The translations under genes and the position numbers were made by a program. Shown in pieces: positions 23,071 to 32,727 of a stretch of DNA of 64,000 nucleotides (position 1 is the stretch's first letter; every line of letters starts with the position of its first letter). Under the pieces are notes generated by a model. It made no database searches, was not told where the DNA came from, and was given only the letters and a program-made list of their open reading frames with translations. Source of the stretch: Paulinella micropora. Lineage: Eukaryota > Cercozoa > Imbricatea > Euglyphida. The stretch covers positions 653,564 to 717,563 of the forward strand of contig BJOX01000284.1 of the NCBI GenBank assembly GCA_009731375.1, in the 5' to 3' direction.

Positions 23071-23573
23071 TCTATGAGTTTTTGCTCCCTTCTTAGTTCT
23101 CTGTCTTTTTGTTCTTGTCGTTCCTTGATATCGGATAGTTCATTGCGGTGTATCCTTGCTAACTCATCCTGCCTTTCCTTAGCATCTGCTACGTCTTTTC
23201 GTTTTAGCCTTTTCTTTTCTTCTTCCATCTCATCCCTTTTCTTCTTTTCCTTTGCTTCCTCGTCATGTATTAACTCATATTTCTTTTGTAAGTTGCTTTG
23301 TATCTGGTTTCGGTTCTCGTGTTCAAGACGATTGAAATCAGATTTGATTATTTTTTCTCTTGGTTTGCGACTAGCCCTTTGCGACTTTGGTTTGCTAATA
23401 TATTTCATAAAAAGTTTAACAATTTGTAATGTGCTTAAATCATTTGTTTTCTTACCAAAATTAAGATAATATTTTTTACCCTTCTGGATAATATAAGGCC
23501 TCCCGTTTTTGTTTCTATACACCCGCGGCGGTCTTACCTTTGATATTTTCTTATTAGTCTTAGCCGAACCCAT
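23071..23573 (-). CDS. Charged coiled-coil protein, 3' part lost in a gap
   Basis: ATG at 23573. The N-terminus has a YRNKNGRPYIIQKGKKYYLN block, a small Gly/Lys/Tyr-rich motif seen in short proteins of large DNA viruses, followed by ~90 residues of Lys/Glu/Arg-rich coiled coil that run into a 322-N gap. The frame on the far side of the gap is also charged coiled coil and continues into the protease, so a single ~740-aa polyprotein-like product is possible. If so, the protease would be the C-terminal domain of a scaffold-like protein. The gap size decides the frame and cannot be trusted. Confidence 0.6.
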
Positions 23574-23645
23574 TATATTATCAAAAAAAATATTTCTAGA
23601 AACAAAATATTTTAATGAAACTTAGCCCCGCATGCGAAACACGTT

Positions 23646-23954
23646 TCATCTGAACTTTACAGCACCTCCTCGTTGCTTACCATATCCAAGTTTTGCAGCG
23701 GTAGACCCGATACGAGACTCATATGGAACCCCGACATCGCCAAGGGCATTAGCGGTCTTTGAAATAATCTTGTTATCGCGAAGAAATTTATTAACAGCCA
23801 TTGCGGTTTTTCCGACCTTAGCCCAGTTAATCTTTCCTCCCTTTTGCCCACTCTTCTTCTTGGTTTTCTTTTTTCCTCCCTTCTGTGGCATTGATGGATT
23901 GTATCCGATGTTATATCCTGATGGTTGTGAAATTATCACTGGTGATACTGGCAT
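23646..23954 (-). CDS. Small basic virion-associated protein (102 aa)
   Basis: An intact ATG ORF between the coiled-coil gene and the ATPase. The N-terminus is Pro/Ser-rich, the centre very basic (KGGKKKTKKKSGQKGGK), then a block LRDNKIISKTANALG and a Gly/Arg-rich end (GYGKQRGGAVKFR). Short proteins with a basic stretch and a xxKxISKxxNALG block are common in algal large DNA viruses and Polinton-like viruses and are thought to bind packaged DNA or the inner capsid surface. The role is inferred from composition and position. Confidence 0.65.
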   Translation of the reverse strand: MPVSPVIISQPSGYNIGYNPSMPQKGGKKKTKKKSGQKGGKINWAKVGKTAMAVNKFLRDNKIISKTANALGDVGVPYESRIGSTAAKLGYGKQRGGAVKFR

Positions 23955-23989
23955 GTATAATACAGAAAAATAATTATTTACAAATTTTT

Positions 23990-24799
23990 TTATTTTAATC
24001 TGTGAGCAAAATTTTTTCTTAACTCATCATCAACACTTGAAACATAAAAAAAATTAAATCTCTCCTTTGTAGCCTCATGATACTTTTGAAGAAAATAATC
24101 AAAATCAAAAGATAAGTCTAAGTGTTTATACACGAGTTCCATTTTGTCCTGAGTTGGAAAGATTAATAAATAATCTAACTGCTTAATTGCTTCTGGCCGT
24201 AGGTCGTTCAGATACTGACTTGACATAATCACCTTTGATTTATAGTGTCTGTTCTTTTTTAACAAATCGCTTACGGACTTGTCTCTTAATCCGCTCCCTA
24301 AATCATCCAAAACAAAAACAACCTCTGGCGAAATATACTTACTTGGTCTCTCTTTCGCCTCCTTTATCTGTTTCTTTTTTTCTTCTTTGCCAAAATAAAG
24401 AAATTGTGGTTTCTCCATCGGTTCTTTATCTTTGATTTCGCCTTCTTGCTCTTCGTCTGGTTTGTTCAATTTGTCAAGTTCATAGTCTATAACATTTACA
24501 CCATCCGATTTAAGAAAGGTATAAATTGCCATTGGGTTGCCTCTGTTCTTAAAGTGCTTTACCATTGCTTTATAAATGTAGTCCTTGTGTATCGTTGAAG
24601 CAATAATGACAATACGGGTTTTTCTGTCTGTTGTCCGTTTCAGTATTTCAAAGAGTGCTGTAGTCTTACCGCTCTTCTTTCTAGCAAGTAGAAATATATT
24701 GGCATACGGCTCATTGAATAATTTATAACCCTTGGCCTTTTTGTCTCCGTTTCCATCCTGCTTCACAGGCTTAACTTTGACGTTGTTTATCTTCATCAT
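23990..24799 (-). CDS. FtsK/HerA-type (A32-like) genome-packaging ATPase
   Basis: 269 aa, the usual length for Polinton-type packaging ATPases. Walker A ARKKSGKTT with Lys45, Walker B VVFVLDDLG with Asp165-Asp166, and a sensor Gln195 in MSSQYL. An acidic insertion (~110-130) lies between them. It would pump the genome into preformed capsids. It is on the same strand as the capsid, penton and protease genes, as in other Polintons. The ORF is intact and starts at ATG; the next Met is one codon downstream. Confidence 0.9.
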   Translation of the reverse strand: MMKINNVKVKPVKQDGNGDKKAKGYKLFNEPYANIFLLARKKSGKTTALFEILKRTTDRKTRIVIIASTIHKDYIYKAMVKHFKNRGNPMAIYTFLKSDGVNVIDYELDKLNKPDEEQEGEIKDKEPMEKPQFLYFGKEEKKKQIKEAKERPSKYISPEVVFVLDDLGSGLRDKSVSDLLKKNRHYKSKVIMSSQYLNDLRPEAIKQLDYLLIFPTQDKMELVYKHLDLSFDFDYFLQKYHEATKERFNFFYVSSVDDELRKNFAHRLK

Positions 24800-24852
24800 T
24801 GTATATTATTACCCGACGAATAGTTATGAATTTCTAAATTCATACATTGTTG

Positions 24853-25215
24853 CTACGCAACGAATTCCAAACACACAACAATTCTTCCCGCTAAATTTCC
24901 TGTGTCAATATTTCCGCTGTCAGTTTCAAGGACTTTAAATGTATATTGCCCGTCAGTCTATCCTACAACACCCAAATTATAACCGAGATTTGAAATGTTT
25001 GCTGTAGTGCTGTCCGCAAATGTTCCGATAATTCCAATTCTATCTATGTAAAGAATTCTGGTTTTTGTCTCTGTCTGGTCATTCATATAGTGGATAAATT
25101 TTATATTCATTTTGGTTGGTGTGAATGACATTTGGATATTTTTATTAAATGTTTTGCTTCCTCCAGCAAAATCATTGCTTAGAAAAATAATCTTTTGGTA
25201 TTTGAACTCACTCAT
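24853..25215 (-). pseudogene. Small beta-rich protein interrupted by TAG
   Basis: An ATG ORF of 85 codons (25215 down to TAG at 24958-24960) continues in the same frame for another 34 codons to a second stop at 24853-24855. The continuation (QYTFKVLETDSG ... GRIVVCLEFVA) is beta-rich and coding-like, so the TAG looks like a premature stop in a ~120-aa gene. It lies between the ATPase and the fibre cassette on the virion-gene strand. No family is recognised; a small jelly-roll or cement protein would fit. Confidence 0.6.
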
Positions 25216-25240
25216 AAATTATATAATATCATATATAAAA

Positions 25241-25452
25241 ATGTTATTAATATTATTATTTGTGTGCTCAACTATTGCTCGGACTGCCTGCGACTTTTAC
25301 TCACGGATAAGTGAAAAAAAGAATATAAGTTGTGTTTATTGTATCCAGAGCGGGATTAACTCAAAAATCAAATGTATTTACAAACCAATGTCAGATTGGT
25401 GTATAAGTTTTGATGAAGCCCTGCCTTTAATGTGCTCAAATGATGATATGTG
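25241..25452 (+). CDS. Small secreted Cys-rich protein, 3' end in gap
   Basis: ATG at 25241 gives a hydrophobic N-terminus (MLLILLFVCSTIARTA) that looks like a signal peptide, then a Cys-containing region with CVYCIQSG, KCIYKPMSDWCISFDEALPL and MCSND. A 10-N gap begins at 25453. A close homologue lies in element 2 at 60314-60553, in the same position beside the fibre gene. The CxxC and paired-Cys pattern suggests a small disulfide-bonded extracellular or membrane-lumen protein. Function unknown; its linkage to the fibre suggests a role in attachment or exclusion. Confidence 0.7.
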
Positions 25453-25473
25453 GNNNNNNNNNNCGAATGCTTT

Positions 25474-25624
25474 GATATTTGAGAATTTCGCTCCTATCTG
25501 GCTAATCGCCAGATTTCTCGCTTATTCTCAAACATCGTCTCCCATTTTACTTTTTTGTCGGTTTTCGATGTTTATCAACAAACGAGAATGAGCGAAGCGA
25601 ATGAAAGTGTAGTTGATAAATATC
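25474..25624. repeat. Hairpin-forming repeat, copy 1 (~150 bp, candidate MITE-like unit)
   Basis: Ends GATATTT/AAATATC are inverted. Inside are three consecutive stems: TTTGAGAAT (25478-25486) with ATTCTCAAA (25524-25532); AAACATCG (25530-25537) with CGATGTTT (25566-25573); TTTATCAAC (25571-25579) with GTTGATAAA (25612-25620). A loop holds GAGCGAAGCGAATGA. The unit replaces the natural 3' end of the fibre gene. The second copy (61159-61314) lies inside the other fibre gene. Confidence 0.8.
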
Positions 25625-28600
25625 CTTTCTTTGAAGAAGGTGATGGAAGGCATATCCCAATCAAAAGTGTTAGGATTCCGACATAAGTATTAGCGACCTC
25701 ACAAGGCAAGTTCTTTTCAGATAGCCTTACGATACAAAGGGTTATAATGGAGATAATGATACCCATTTGAAATAAGTATTTAATAAGTCGGCTGTCTGTT
25801 GGTCTGTTTTTTATACAACAACAATTCCAGTTATCTTCTAACTCATGCTCTACTTTTTTTTCCTCAGTCTTTAGTTCTACTTCAAGAACACGAGACTTTA
25901 ATTCGGGAGTTAGTTCGCCATCCACATCCATAATAGGCGGTGGTCTATGAAGTCTGGTTGTATTATTTGACATTTCTCTAATTTCTTGTAGTATATTCAT
26001 GAGATTATTATTTTCTTTTTCTAATAAATCTATCGCTTGCGATAGATTACCTACCTTTTCTGATAATTGTTGAACGGCCTTACTTAACGGGGCTATAAAC
26101 TCTGAATAACCTATACCATAACCGACATCACCACTATCAACACATTTAACATCTTCTGGATTAACACTCACACCTTTCAATTCGTATTCTTTTCTTTGCT
26201 TTGGACAGGGAACCATAATTGTTTCTTTTATAAAACCGCCAAAATCTAGCATATCCATTTCTGTTAGTATCTCTTCTAATTCCTGTGCTATTAAGCCAGT
26301 CCTACATTTCTTGTTGTCATCAATCATACGATAGCATACTGGATTTAACTTATTAATAAAATCTAAGCCTAAACATTCCTTTATATCTTCTTTTTTTCTC
26401 CTATCTGAATATTGAATTGGATTAGACAATACCCATAACTGCCCATCGCTTGCTTTCAAAGACATTAAAGCAGTATTTGAACTATTCTCCCATATGAACC
26501 CACTCGTTGAAGAATTATTCACTCTAAATCTAATAGCATAAGAAGTTAATCCTCCGCCTACTCCTCCTGCTGGTGATGTTCCTCCATTTAATGCTTTATT
26601 TGCTCCAGACCGAGTCATATAAATCCCCCATGCTGAATCAGCAGTATCCCATACAAATATTCCTCTCGCATTCGTCCCGTCTGTTTGTCCTTGAATTCCT
26701 ATTTTCGCTCCATTATTAGTTGTGGTTGTTAGCACCCCAGAGTATGTAATCCCCGCACTAGCCGTTATTAATCCTTTCGTCCATAAAGTCCCGTTTGCCC
26801 CATTTAATGACATTAATAATTGCTCTCACGAATTCTCCCATATAAAACCATCAGTGGAAACATTGCTCACTCTAAATCTAACGGCGAAAGAAGTGAAATC
26901 GTTGCCAGCAACCGCAGACCCTCCTGCTAGACTTCTGGTATTTGCACCTCCCCCATTTGATGCCATATAAATACCATAATTTGTATTGCCAGTGTCCCAC
27001 AAAAATATTCCTCTTGTATTACCTCCATTCGTATTTCCTTGTATGACTATGCTAGAGCCTCCTGTCGCTGTTAATAATCCACTTGCGGTTAGTGTCGTCG
27101 TTGATATACCCGCGGTTGAAGTAATTGTCGTTCCTGTTATTGTTCCGCCATTTGTTATATTGTTTGAGTTCATATCCAAAGCACCATAAAACCGCATACC
27201 GCCAGCATTGTTAAAACGGACAATGTCAGACGAAGCACTTTTATTATCCAAAAGTTTTGAAATATAAAGTCCCGCCCCTTTTACATCAGATGCTACATTC
27301 GTAAATACATAACCTCGTTGGTTCGCGGTTCCGCTTGTAGCAGTATTTAGAGTAAATAAGAAATACTGATAATCTCCTGATGTCTGTGAAAAGAATATAT
27401 CTCCTCCATTTTGGTTTAATATCCTCGCCCCATTATATGTTATATTTCCACCATTAGTGATAGTTTGATTATTAAAATCGGCATTGTTCGTTAAAGTTAG
27501 ATATTTTATCGTAGTGCTCGCCCCATTAAATGTTTTACTTCCTGTTATGGTTTGGTCTGTTGATAGTTTTACATTTTGCCCGTCCAATGTGTCCGCATAC
27601 CCTTTTGTCGCTCCGTCCGTTGCTAATGTCGGAGTTCCAAGGTTGGCTATTTTGCTACTATTACAATCTAGCCCCGAAGCATTTACCCAACCGACAATCG
27701 TCCCGTCAATAATAAAACGTATTTTTTTCGCAGAAATTTCAAAGTTGTAATATGTTGCTGTTTTCATATCCAAACTAGCAATTGACCCGATATTACTGGT
27801 AGAATTGAAAACGATGAATGTGCCCTTTGTTGTTGAATTGATTGAATTTCCAATAATTTCAACGCCATTGCTATACGTCTTAATTCCTGCTATGGTTTGG
27901 TTTCCTGTTAGTTTCACATTTTGCCCGTCTAATGTATCCACATAACTTTTGTTTGCTCCGTCCGTTGTTGCTGATGGTGTGGCTAAGTTTGTTATTTTGT
28001 TGTTATTCAAAGATAGTGTAGTGCCTGTTGCGGTTATAATTAAAGTATTACCCGAATATAACTCAACATACGAACCAGTTATTTGTATCGGATACCAAGT
28101 CGCTGTTGCTTTTTTTGTGCCGCAATCATTCCTATTTTTGTATCAAATGCTATGCCGATGCCGTCAAAAGTAGTAGGATTGGACGAACCACTTACTTCCA
28201 AAGTTGATGTAAATTTTTTATTCCCTGCTATGGTTTGGTCTCCTGTTAGTTTAACGACAGAAGTGTCAAGGACCGAAACATCCACACCATCAACCAAATT
28301 CACATTTGTTATGCTTTGGCTTTTCATATCAATACCCGCACTAGCATTTATTATACTGCTAAATGTTTTTATTCCTCCTATGGTTTGGTCTCCTGTTAGT
28401 TTGACCACCGAACCATCAACTGCGAGATTAGTGAGATTAATTCCATTATATGTAGAAGCCCCTGAAATAGCAGAACCATTCATATTGAGTGCCCCCGTCA
28501 TACTGGCTGCGCCGTCTAATCTAAGAAAGGGCGGTGTGGTGTTTCTCCATTGCCCCGTGCTATACATAATCAGTTGATTATCTGCTGGAAAGCCTGATAT

Positions 28601-29264
28601 TGTCACATCGCTATGTGTGTCTATACTTCCAGATGCTGTCACCTTATTATTATTATCATTATGCTCAAATATCCATTCATCAACGCCTTTGTCATTTAGT
28701 AAATTAACTCCTGTTATATTCGTCATTCCCATACTAATATTGCCTGTTTCATCAACATTTATCGGAAATGTTTTATTTACCCAGTTTATAGAATTATATG
28801 TTAGATAACTATTCATCGCCACTGGTGCAGTAATGACTACATCTGAAAGTGTGTCAATTGAACCAAGTGTTGTATTCTTCCATTTACCTTCTACATCGTT
28901 GTAAGTTAAGTATTGTCCGCTTGCTTGTGCAAATATGTTTGTGTCTATGAGATTGTATAGACTGGTTTGGTGAGGATTAGAAGTATTAGAGCGGTGTTGA
29001 GTTGAGGCTTTGACTTCGTCGTTGTCTCTCACTCGTTGCTCTGTATAGTATAAATTTTTTCCTTCTTTAATGTCAGTTGTTGATTTGGTAGATGATCTTG
29101 TATCAAAGCGGTTATCAGTGAAATAAAGATTTACGGGGTCAGCATCTTCTGGCACTCTGTCTGTATTCAGACCAATAATATTAGTTGGTAAGGTCTAAGT
29201 TTTTTATGTCTAGACTATCAACTGCGATTTCTGATAAACCTAGTAAGGATTTATATTGACTCAT
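25575..29264 (-). pseudogene. Long fibre with S74 chaperone domain and C-terminal membrane segments, broken
   Basis: One gene in four pieces. An ATG at 29264 gives ~28 residues, then a one-base shift near 29190; the reading continues to 28079 (Asn/Thr/Asp-rich repeats, 'DGxxVKLTGDQTI' type), shifts in a T-run near 28110, continues from 28010 to a TGA at 26826-26828, and resumes in the same frame from 26813. The last piece contains a Peptidase_S74 (endosialidase intramolecular chaperone) domain starting at YSDRRKKEDI with the Ser136...Lys141 spacing of the self-cleaving dyad, then a coiled coil (LLEKENNNLMNILQEI), a linker and two hydrophobic segments. The final ~20 residues are replaced by the hairpin repeat. 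The role would be receptor binding as a trimeric fibre. Element 2 carries the homologous gene at 60809-64000, which identifies the breaks. Confidence 0.85.
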
Positions 29265-29322
29265 GTTATATTAATAAATAATTAATTTGTAAATACTAAA
29301 AATATAAAAATCTTAGTATAGA

Positions 29323-29838
29323 ATGCCATCCCCTGAAGCAAGTCGAAAGAACTGGGGTAGTGCAGTGGAAGGAATAAAAGCGAAAGCGAAACAACGAAAG
29401 ATGGAACATGCTAAAAATGTTTTGGCGCAATACCGAAATGCTGTAAAGCAAGAAGACGAAGATATGGAGGAACGAATAAAACAAATTGAAGAAAAGAACT
29501 TGGCTAATGATATTATTGCTGAACATGATAGTCCAGAGGAGAAGAGTGAGAGCGAAGATGAGGTTGATTTCACTGATATCATTGCCGAAAAGATGGCTAA
29601 GATGAAAATCAAAAGAGCGAAAGCGGAAACTAAGAGAGCGAAGAAGAGTAAGAAGTCTGTAGTTGAACCAGAGGAGAGCGAAAGCAGTGAGAGTGAAAGT
29701 GAAGAAGAAGAGCCAAAACCAAAGAAGGGGAAAGGTAAAAAATCAAATAGTAAAGGTTTGGTCAATGTACATAATACAGAGAAACCAACACGTAGCGAAA
29801 CTTCAAGCGACTTAAGTAAGTGCTTCCTCAAATTCTAA
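29323..29838 (+). CDS. Charged protein, possibly the N-terminal part of the integrase
   Basis: A 171-aa ATG ORF divergent from the fibre gene. It is Lys/Glu/Ser-rich, with coiled-coil stretches and an acidic block (EESESSESESEEEEPKPKKG). No domain is recognised. Near its end one frame change leads into sequence that reads, apart from a TAA at 29858-29860, into the integrase catalytic core, which otherwise has no usable start. It is therefore probably the N-terminal region of a ~500-aa integrase gene that has suffered a frameshift and a stop. Alternatively it is a separate DNA-binding or tegument-like protein. Confidence 0.6.
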   Translation: MPSPEASRKNWGSAVEGIKAKAKQRKMEHAKNVLAQYRNAVKQEDEDMEERIKQIEEKNLANDIIAEHDSPEEKSESEDEVDFTDIIAEKMAKMKIKRAKAETKRAKKSKKSVVEPEESESSESESEEEEPKPKKGKGKKSNSKGLVNVHNTEKPTRSETSSDLSKCFLKF

Positions 29839-29860
29839 AGATATGAGTGAGGAAAAATAA

Positions 29861-30859
29861 CTTGACCATAAACATACAATTATTAATACACAGAATGCGG
29901 ATAGTCTCGGGGGCACTCATACGGGAGAAGTAGTTAAAACAAAAGAAGAAGAAGCCCTTGAAATTCACCACCAGAAAAAGAACCCAAAAATATGGAACAC
30001 GATATGGGTTGATAAACCATTAGACCAAGTTTTCTTAGACTTAGCGGATATGAGTACGATAAAAGATAAGAAAGGCAATAAGGGCTATGCTTGGATGCTT
30101 GTTTGGATTGATTGCCATTCAAGATATTTAATAATCATTCCACTAAAAAATAAAACAGCAAAAGAAGTATATTATGCTTTGAAATCTATACCTTATAAAC
30201 CAAAGTCAATTACAACTGACAGCGGAGGAGAATATAAAGGTGCTACTCGTGATTATTTTATTGAAAATGGAATTAAACACGATGTCGTTGAAGTTGGCGA
30301 CCATAGAGCGCTTGCGGTTGTTGATAGAGTGATAAGAAGTATTAGGAGATGGCTTGACCTTTTATTTGAAACTAATAGAAATTTTGACTGGGTAAGTTAT
30401 ATTCAAGACTTAGTCAATGCGTACAATCATAAAGTTCATAGAGGAATTCAAGCCAAACCTGTGGATGTCTTTGCTAGAAGAGATAAAAATAAACAGACTA
30501 TCACGCGAGATAATTTAATTAATGAATTCAATGTTGGCGATAATGTAAGAAAAGAATTAAAGAGAGGGATGTTTGAAAAAGGTGGAAAGCAGTTTAGTAA
30601 AATTATTTATAAAGCCAAAGGACGAAAAGGGTTTAAAATCATACTAAATAACGATGAGTTGGTAAGCCCCCGTGATTTATTGAAAACTGATTTTATTAAA
30701 CCTGTTGACGAAGAAAAAGATATGAAAGAGCAAACTAAAGAAGTTATTAAAGAAAAAAAGACAAAAGAATTACTTAAGAGGGAAGACATTCAACCAGAGA
30801 ATATTAGGACTTCAAAGAGAGAAAAAAAAGGCAAAGGTAATATTAGATTTGTAAGTTGA
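29861..30859 (+). pseudogene. Retroviral-type (rve) integrase, 5' end disrupted
   Basis: The frame is open from TAA at 29858-29860 to 30859. The first in-frame ATG is at 30050, but it would cut off the first catalytic strand (VFLDLADM), so the true start must lie upstream beyond the stop. RNase H-fold residues: first Asp in FLDLADM, second Asp in TTDSGGEY, and Asp in VVDRVIRS where most integrases have Glu; 34 residues lie between the last two. A C-terminal DNA-binding region (NVGDNVRKELKRGMF ... KGFKI) follows, then a charged tail. It would catalyse insertion with the observed 6-bp duplication. Confidence 0.85.
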
Positions 30860-31209
30860 ATTGAAATAATAATTCAACTTAAGGCAAAAAATAAAAGGTA
30901 TATATTTAAGTGAGGATACATCCTTCAGATTTGAACCCACAACCTAAAATCTCAATGACTACGTTGAACCCGTTAGTATCTTCACCTAATATACCTGACA
31001 ATGATACAAGAAAAAATGGTATTTGAAGTATTGCCACCAGTCTTTTTTTAAGAAAATTCTAGAAAATTCTATTTCCGCGAATATCACCATGCGACGAAAT
31101 TTCACTTTTTGTTGCGACATTTTTTCATTTTTTGGGTTTCAGTGTCGCAGAGGTTTCAGCAGAATTTCGCTTTTTTGTTGCGACAAAATTACACTTTTTT
31201 GTCGCAGTA
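30860..31209. other. Intergenic region with repeated GTCGCA-type motifs
   Basis: No gene is supported. From about 31089 to 31208 the motif TTTTTTGTYGCRAC/GTGTCGCAG occurs at least four times in both orientations (GCGACGAAA, GTTGCGACA, GTGTCGCAG, GTTGCGACAAAA, TTGTCGCAG), directly before the ATG at 31210. It could be an operator, replication or recombinase site cluster. A tRNA-like stretch near 30915-31000 does not fold as a tRNA. Confidence 0.5.
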
Positions 31210-31735
31210 ATGGACTTAATTCCTAGTAGAAACAAAACTAAAACAGATTGGTTGGAGGAATACGAAATTCGCAGACCTTGTAAGGATAGAATAAATAAGG
31301 ATAAAATCGCTTGCGAAGAAAGAATTTCAAAAACTGATAAAGAAATTGCGCGTCTCGTTGAAAAGAAACAATCAGACATAATAAAAGTTGATGCTATCAA
31401 TGAGATGTTAAAACGAATGACTATTGAAAGTAATGAAGTAGATGAAGACCGAATTATTCGCTTGAGAAAAAGGAAATTGGAAAAAAATAAACAAAGAACG
31501 CGATAATTTCTATAAGTGGAAAAATGACAATCGTGGCCAACTTTCCGCTATTGTCATGAATAAAATTCTCGTTGGTATTGAAAAAGAACATTTATCGTTT
31601 AATTCTTCGTTTAACAAATACTCCAGTGATGGTATTAACGAGCAGGTAAATGATAGTATTAACATTAAACGAGAACACAATAGAAACATGCACAGAGTCT
31701 ATAGAACCGAGAGTGCGGATAGCAACTCGGATTAA
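31210..31735 (+). pseudogene. Coiled-coil hypothetical protein, frameshifted
   Basis: ATG at 31210 (MDLIPSRNKTK...) gives 98 residues of charged helix to a TAA at 31504-31506. One base of frame change near 31495, in an A-rich run, continues the protein (ERDNFYKWKNDNRGQL...) to a stop at 31733-31735, for ~175 aa. The composition is Lys/Glu/Asn-rich like other genes of the element. No domain is recognised. It is placed after the integrase in the same direction. Confidence 0.5.
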
Positions 31736-31807
31736 AAAAGACTTTGTATCAAATGGTTTTCTTAAAAACCAAGGGGTTTAACACCCCACCCTAATTCAAA
31801 GGAATTT

Positions 31808-31839
31808 CTATTACACATGCTTTTTGGTGTGTGTAATAG
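31808..31839. terminator. Perfect 10-bp hairpin after the coiled-coil gene
   Basis: CTATTACACA (31808-31817) pairs exactly with TGTGTAATAG (31830-31839) around a 12-base loop. It is located 70 bases after the preceding stop, which suits a 3'-end signal. Confidence 0.55.
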
Positions 31840-31897
31840 ACAATGGGTGAGCCGAATGAAGTAGCAGACGAACTCGGCGAAATCAACATCGCTGGGG

Positions 31898-32338
31898 ATG
31901 GTACGTCCTAACTCTATTGTAATCTCAAACATGTTTGAAATCTCCAACGTGTTGGAGATTCTAATGATAATTAATATGATTGTAGGTTTTTGGAAGCCAT
32001 GGGGCGAGCTTGAACCTGAAGCCTCTGCGGAGTTTAAGAACCCAAAGATAGTTAGGGTTCCAAGGGAATTCGCTCAACTTGATAGGAAAAAAATAACTTC
32101 TTTTCATGCCGAGCGAAAATATTTTGTTCGCAACCCCGTGCAGAGAACTGATAATTATTCGTTCGCTTGGGTTGAGAGAGACGAAACCATGAAAAACCCA
32201 AGGAAGAAAAATTTCTTTCTTGCTTCTCTTGGTAAGGAGGAGGAGGAAATTCTCGTCTTTCCTTCGCTGTCAGCCTTGACGAAGAAGGTTGGCGGTGATG
32301 AAGGTTCTATCAATTGGGTTGTCCCACTTGAGTTGTAA
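31898..32338 (+). CDS. Hypothetical protein next to the right terminal repeat
   Basis: The open frame from 31898 has ATGs at 31898, 31931 and 31976. The last gives a 120-aa product (MIVGFWKPWGELEPEASAEF...) and avoids two palindromes at 31928-31960 that are unlikely to be coding, so it is the preferred start. A short ORF at 31843 (MGEPNEVADELGEINIAGDG) in another frame may be a frameshifted upstream part. The product is mixed alpha/beta in composition, with no recognised domain. It ends 52 bases before the right terminal repeat. Confidence 0.5.
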   Translation: MVRPNSIVISNMFEISNVLEILMIINMIVGFWKPWGELEPEASAEFKNPKIVRVPREFAQLDRKKITSFHAERKYFVRNPVQRTDNYSFAWVERDETMKNPRKKNFFLASLGKEEEEILVFPSLSALTKKVGGDEGSINWVVPLEL

Positions 32339-32390
32339 TTATTAAAATAAGGGTTTTTTCGGATGTACTTTATTTTTTCTCTCAGTGCTC

Positions 32391-32727
32391 AAATCTGTAA
32401 TCTAGATTATAGATTGGGGGCTCTTTGGGGTGTTTTGTTTTTTAACCTTAAATTTTTTTTTAAACTTTTTTTGCTTTTATTTAAAAGTAAAAGTAAAGCG
32501 GAAAAAATTTTTGCTTGATTTTTATTTTTATTTAAAAGCGAGATTAAGAGCAAGAGAGATTTCTTTATTTTTCTTTTTCGTATTCATCAAAATTTTCGTT
32601 TTTTTATTTTGCTGTTTTGACGCTTTGTATTGAAAGTTCAAACTAGCAATAGGAGAAGAGAAATGAAATTTATGAGGTCGTTTTAAGGCACGAAAAACGA
32701 CCCTTGTAAATTTCATATTATACTACT
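32391..32727 (-). repeat. Right terminal inverted repeat of element 1
   Basis: Reverse complement of 11463-11797, ending ...CATATTATACTACT. It differs from the left copy in the length of a few A/T runs and in one base of the inner palindrome. Confidence 0.95.

Larger units (their letters stand above)
11463..32727. mobile_element. Element 1: integrated Maverick/Polinton-like virus
   Basis: A 21,265-bp insertion bounded by ~335-bp terminal inverted repeats that begin AGTAGTATAATATG and by a perfect CGGGGT duplication. It is AT-rich and gene-dense with no introns seen, unlike the flanking host DNA. It carries a protein-primed PolB, an rve integrase, a packaging ATPase, an Ulp1-like protease, a double-jelly-roll capsid protein, a penton-like protein and a fibre. 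This gene set defines Maverick/Polinton elements and related Polinton-like viruses and virophages; the exact subgroup needs phylogeny. Virion genes lie mostly on the minus strand in the centre, replication and integration genes on the plus strand near the ends. Several genes are disrupted, so it is probably no longer fully functional unless the breaks are sequence errors. Confidence 0.93.

Noticed and set aside
30905-31000. tRNA-like sequence on the minus strand (GGGTTCAAATCT)
   Set aside because: It has a B-box-like string, but no acceptor stem can be formed and no A-box is at the right distance.
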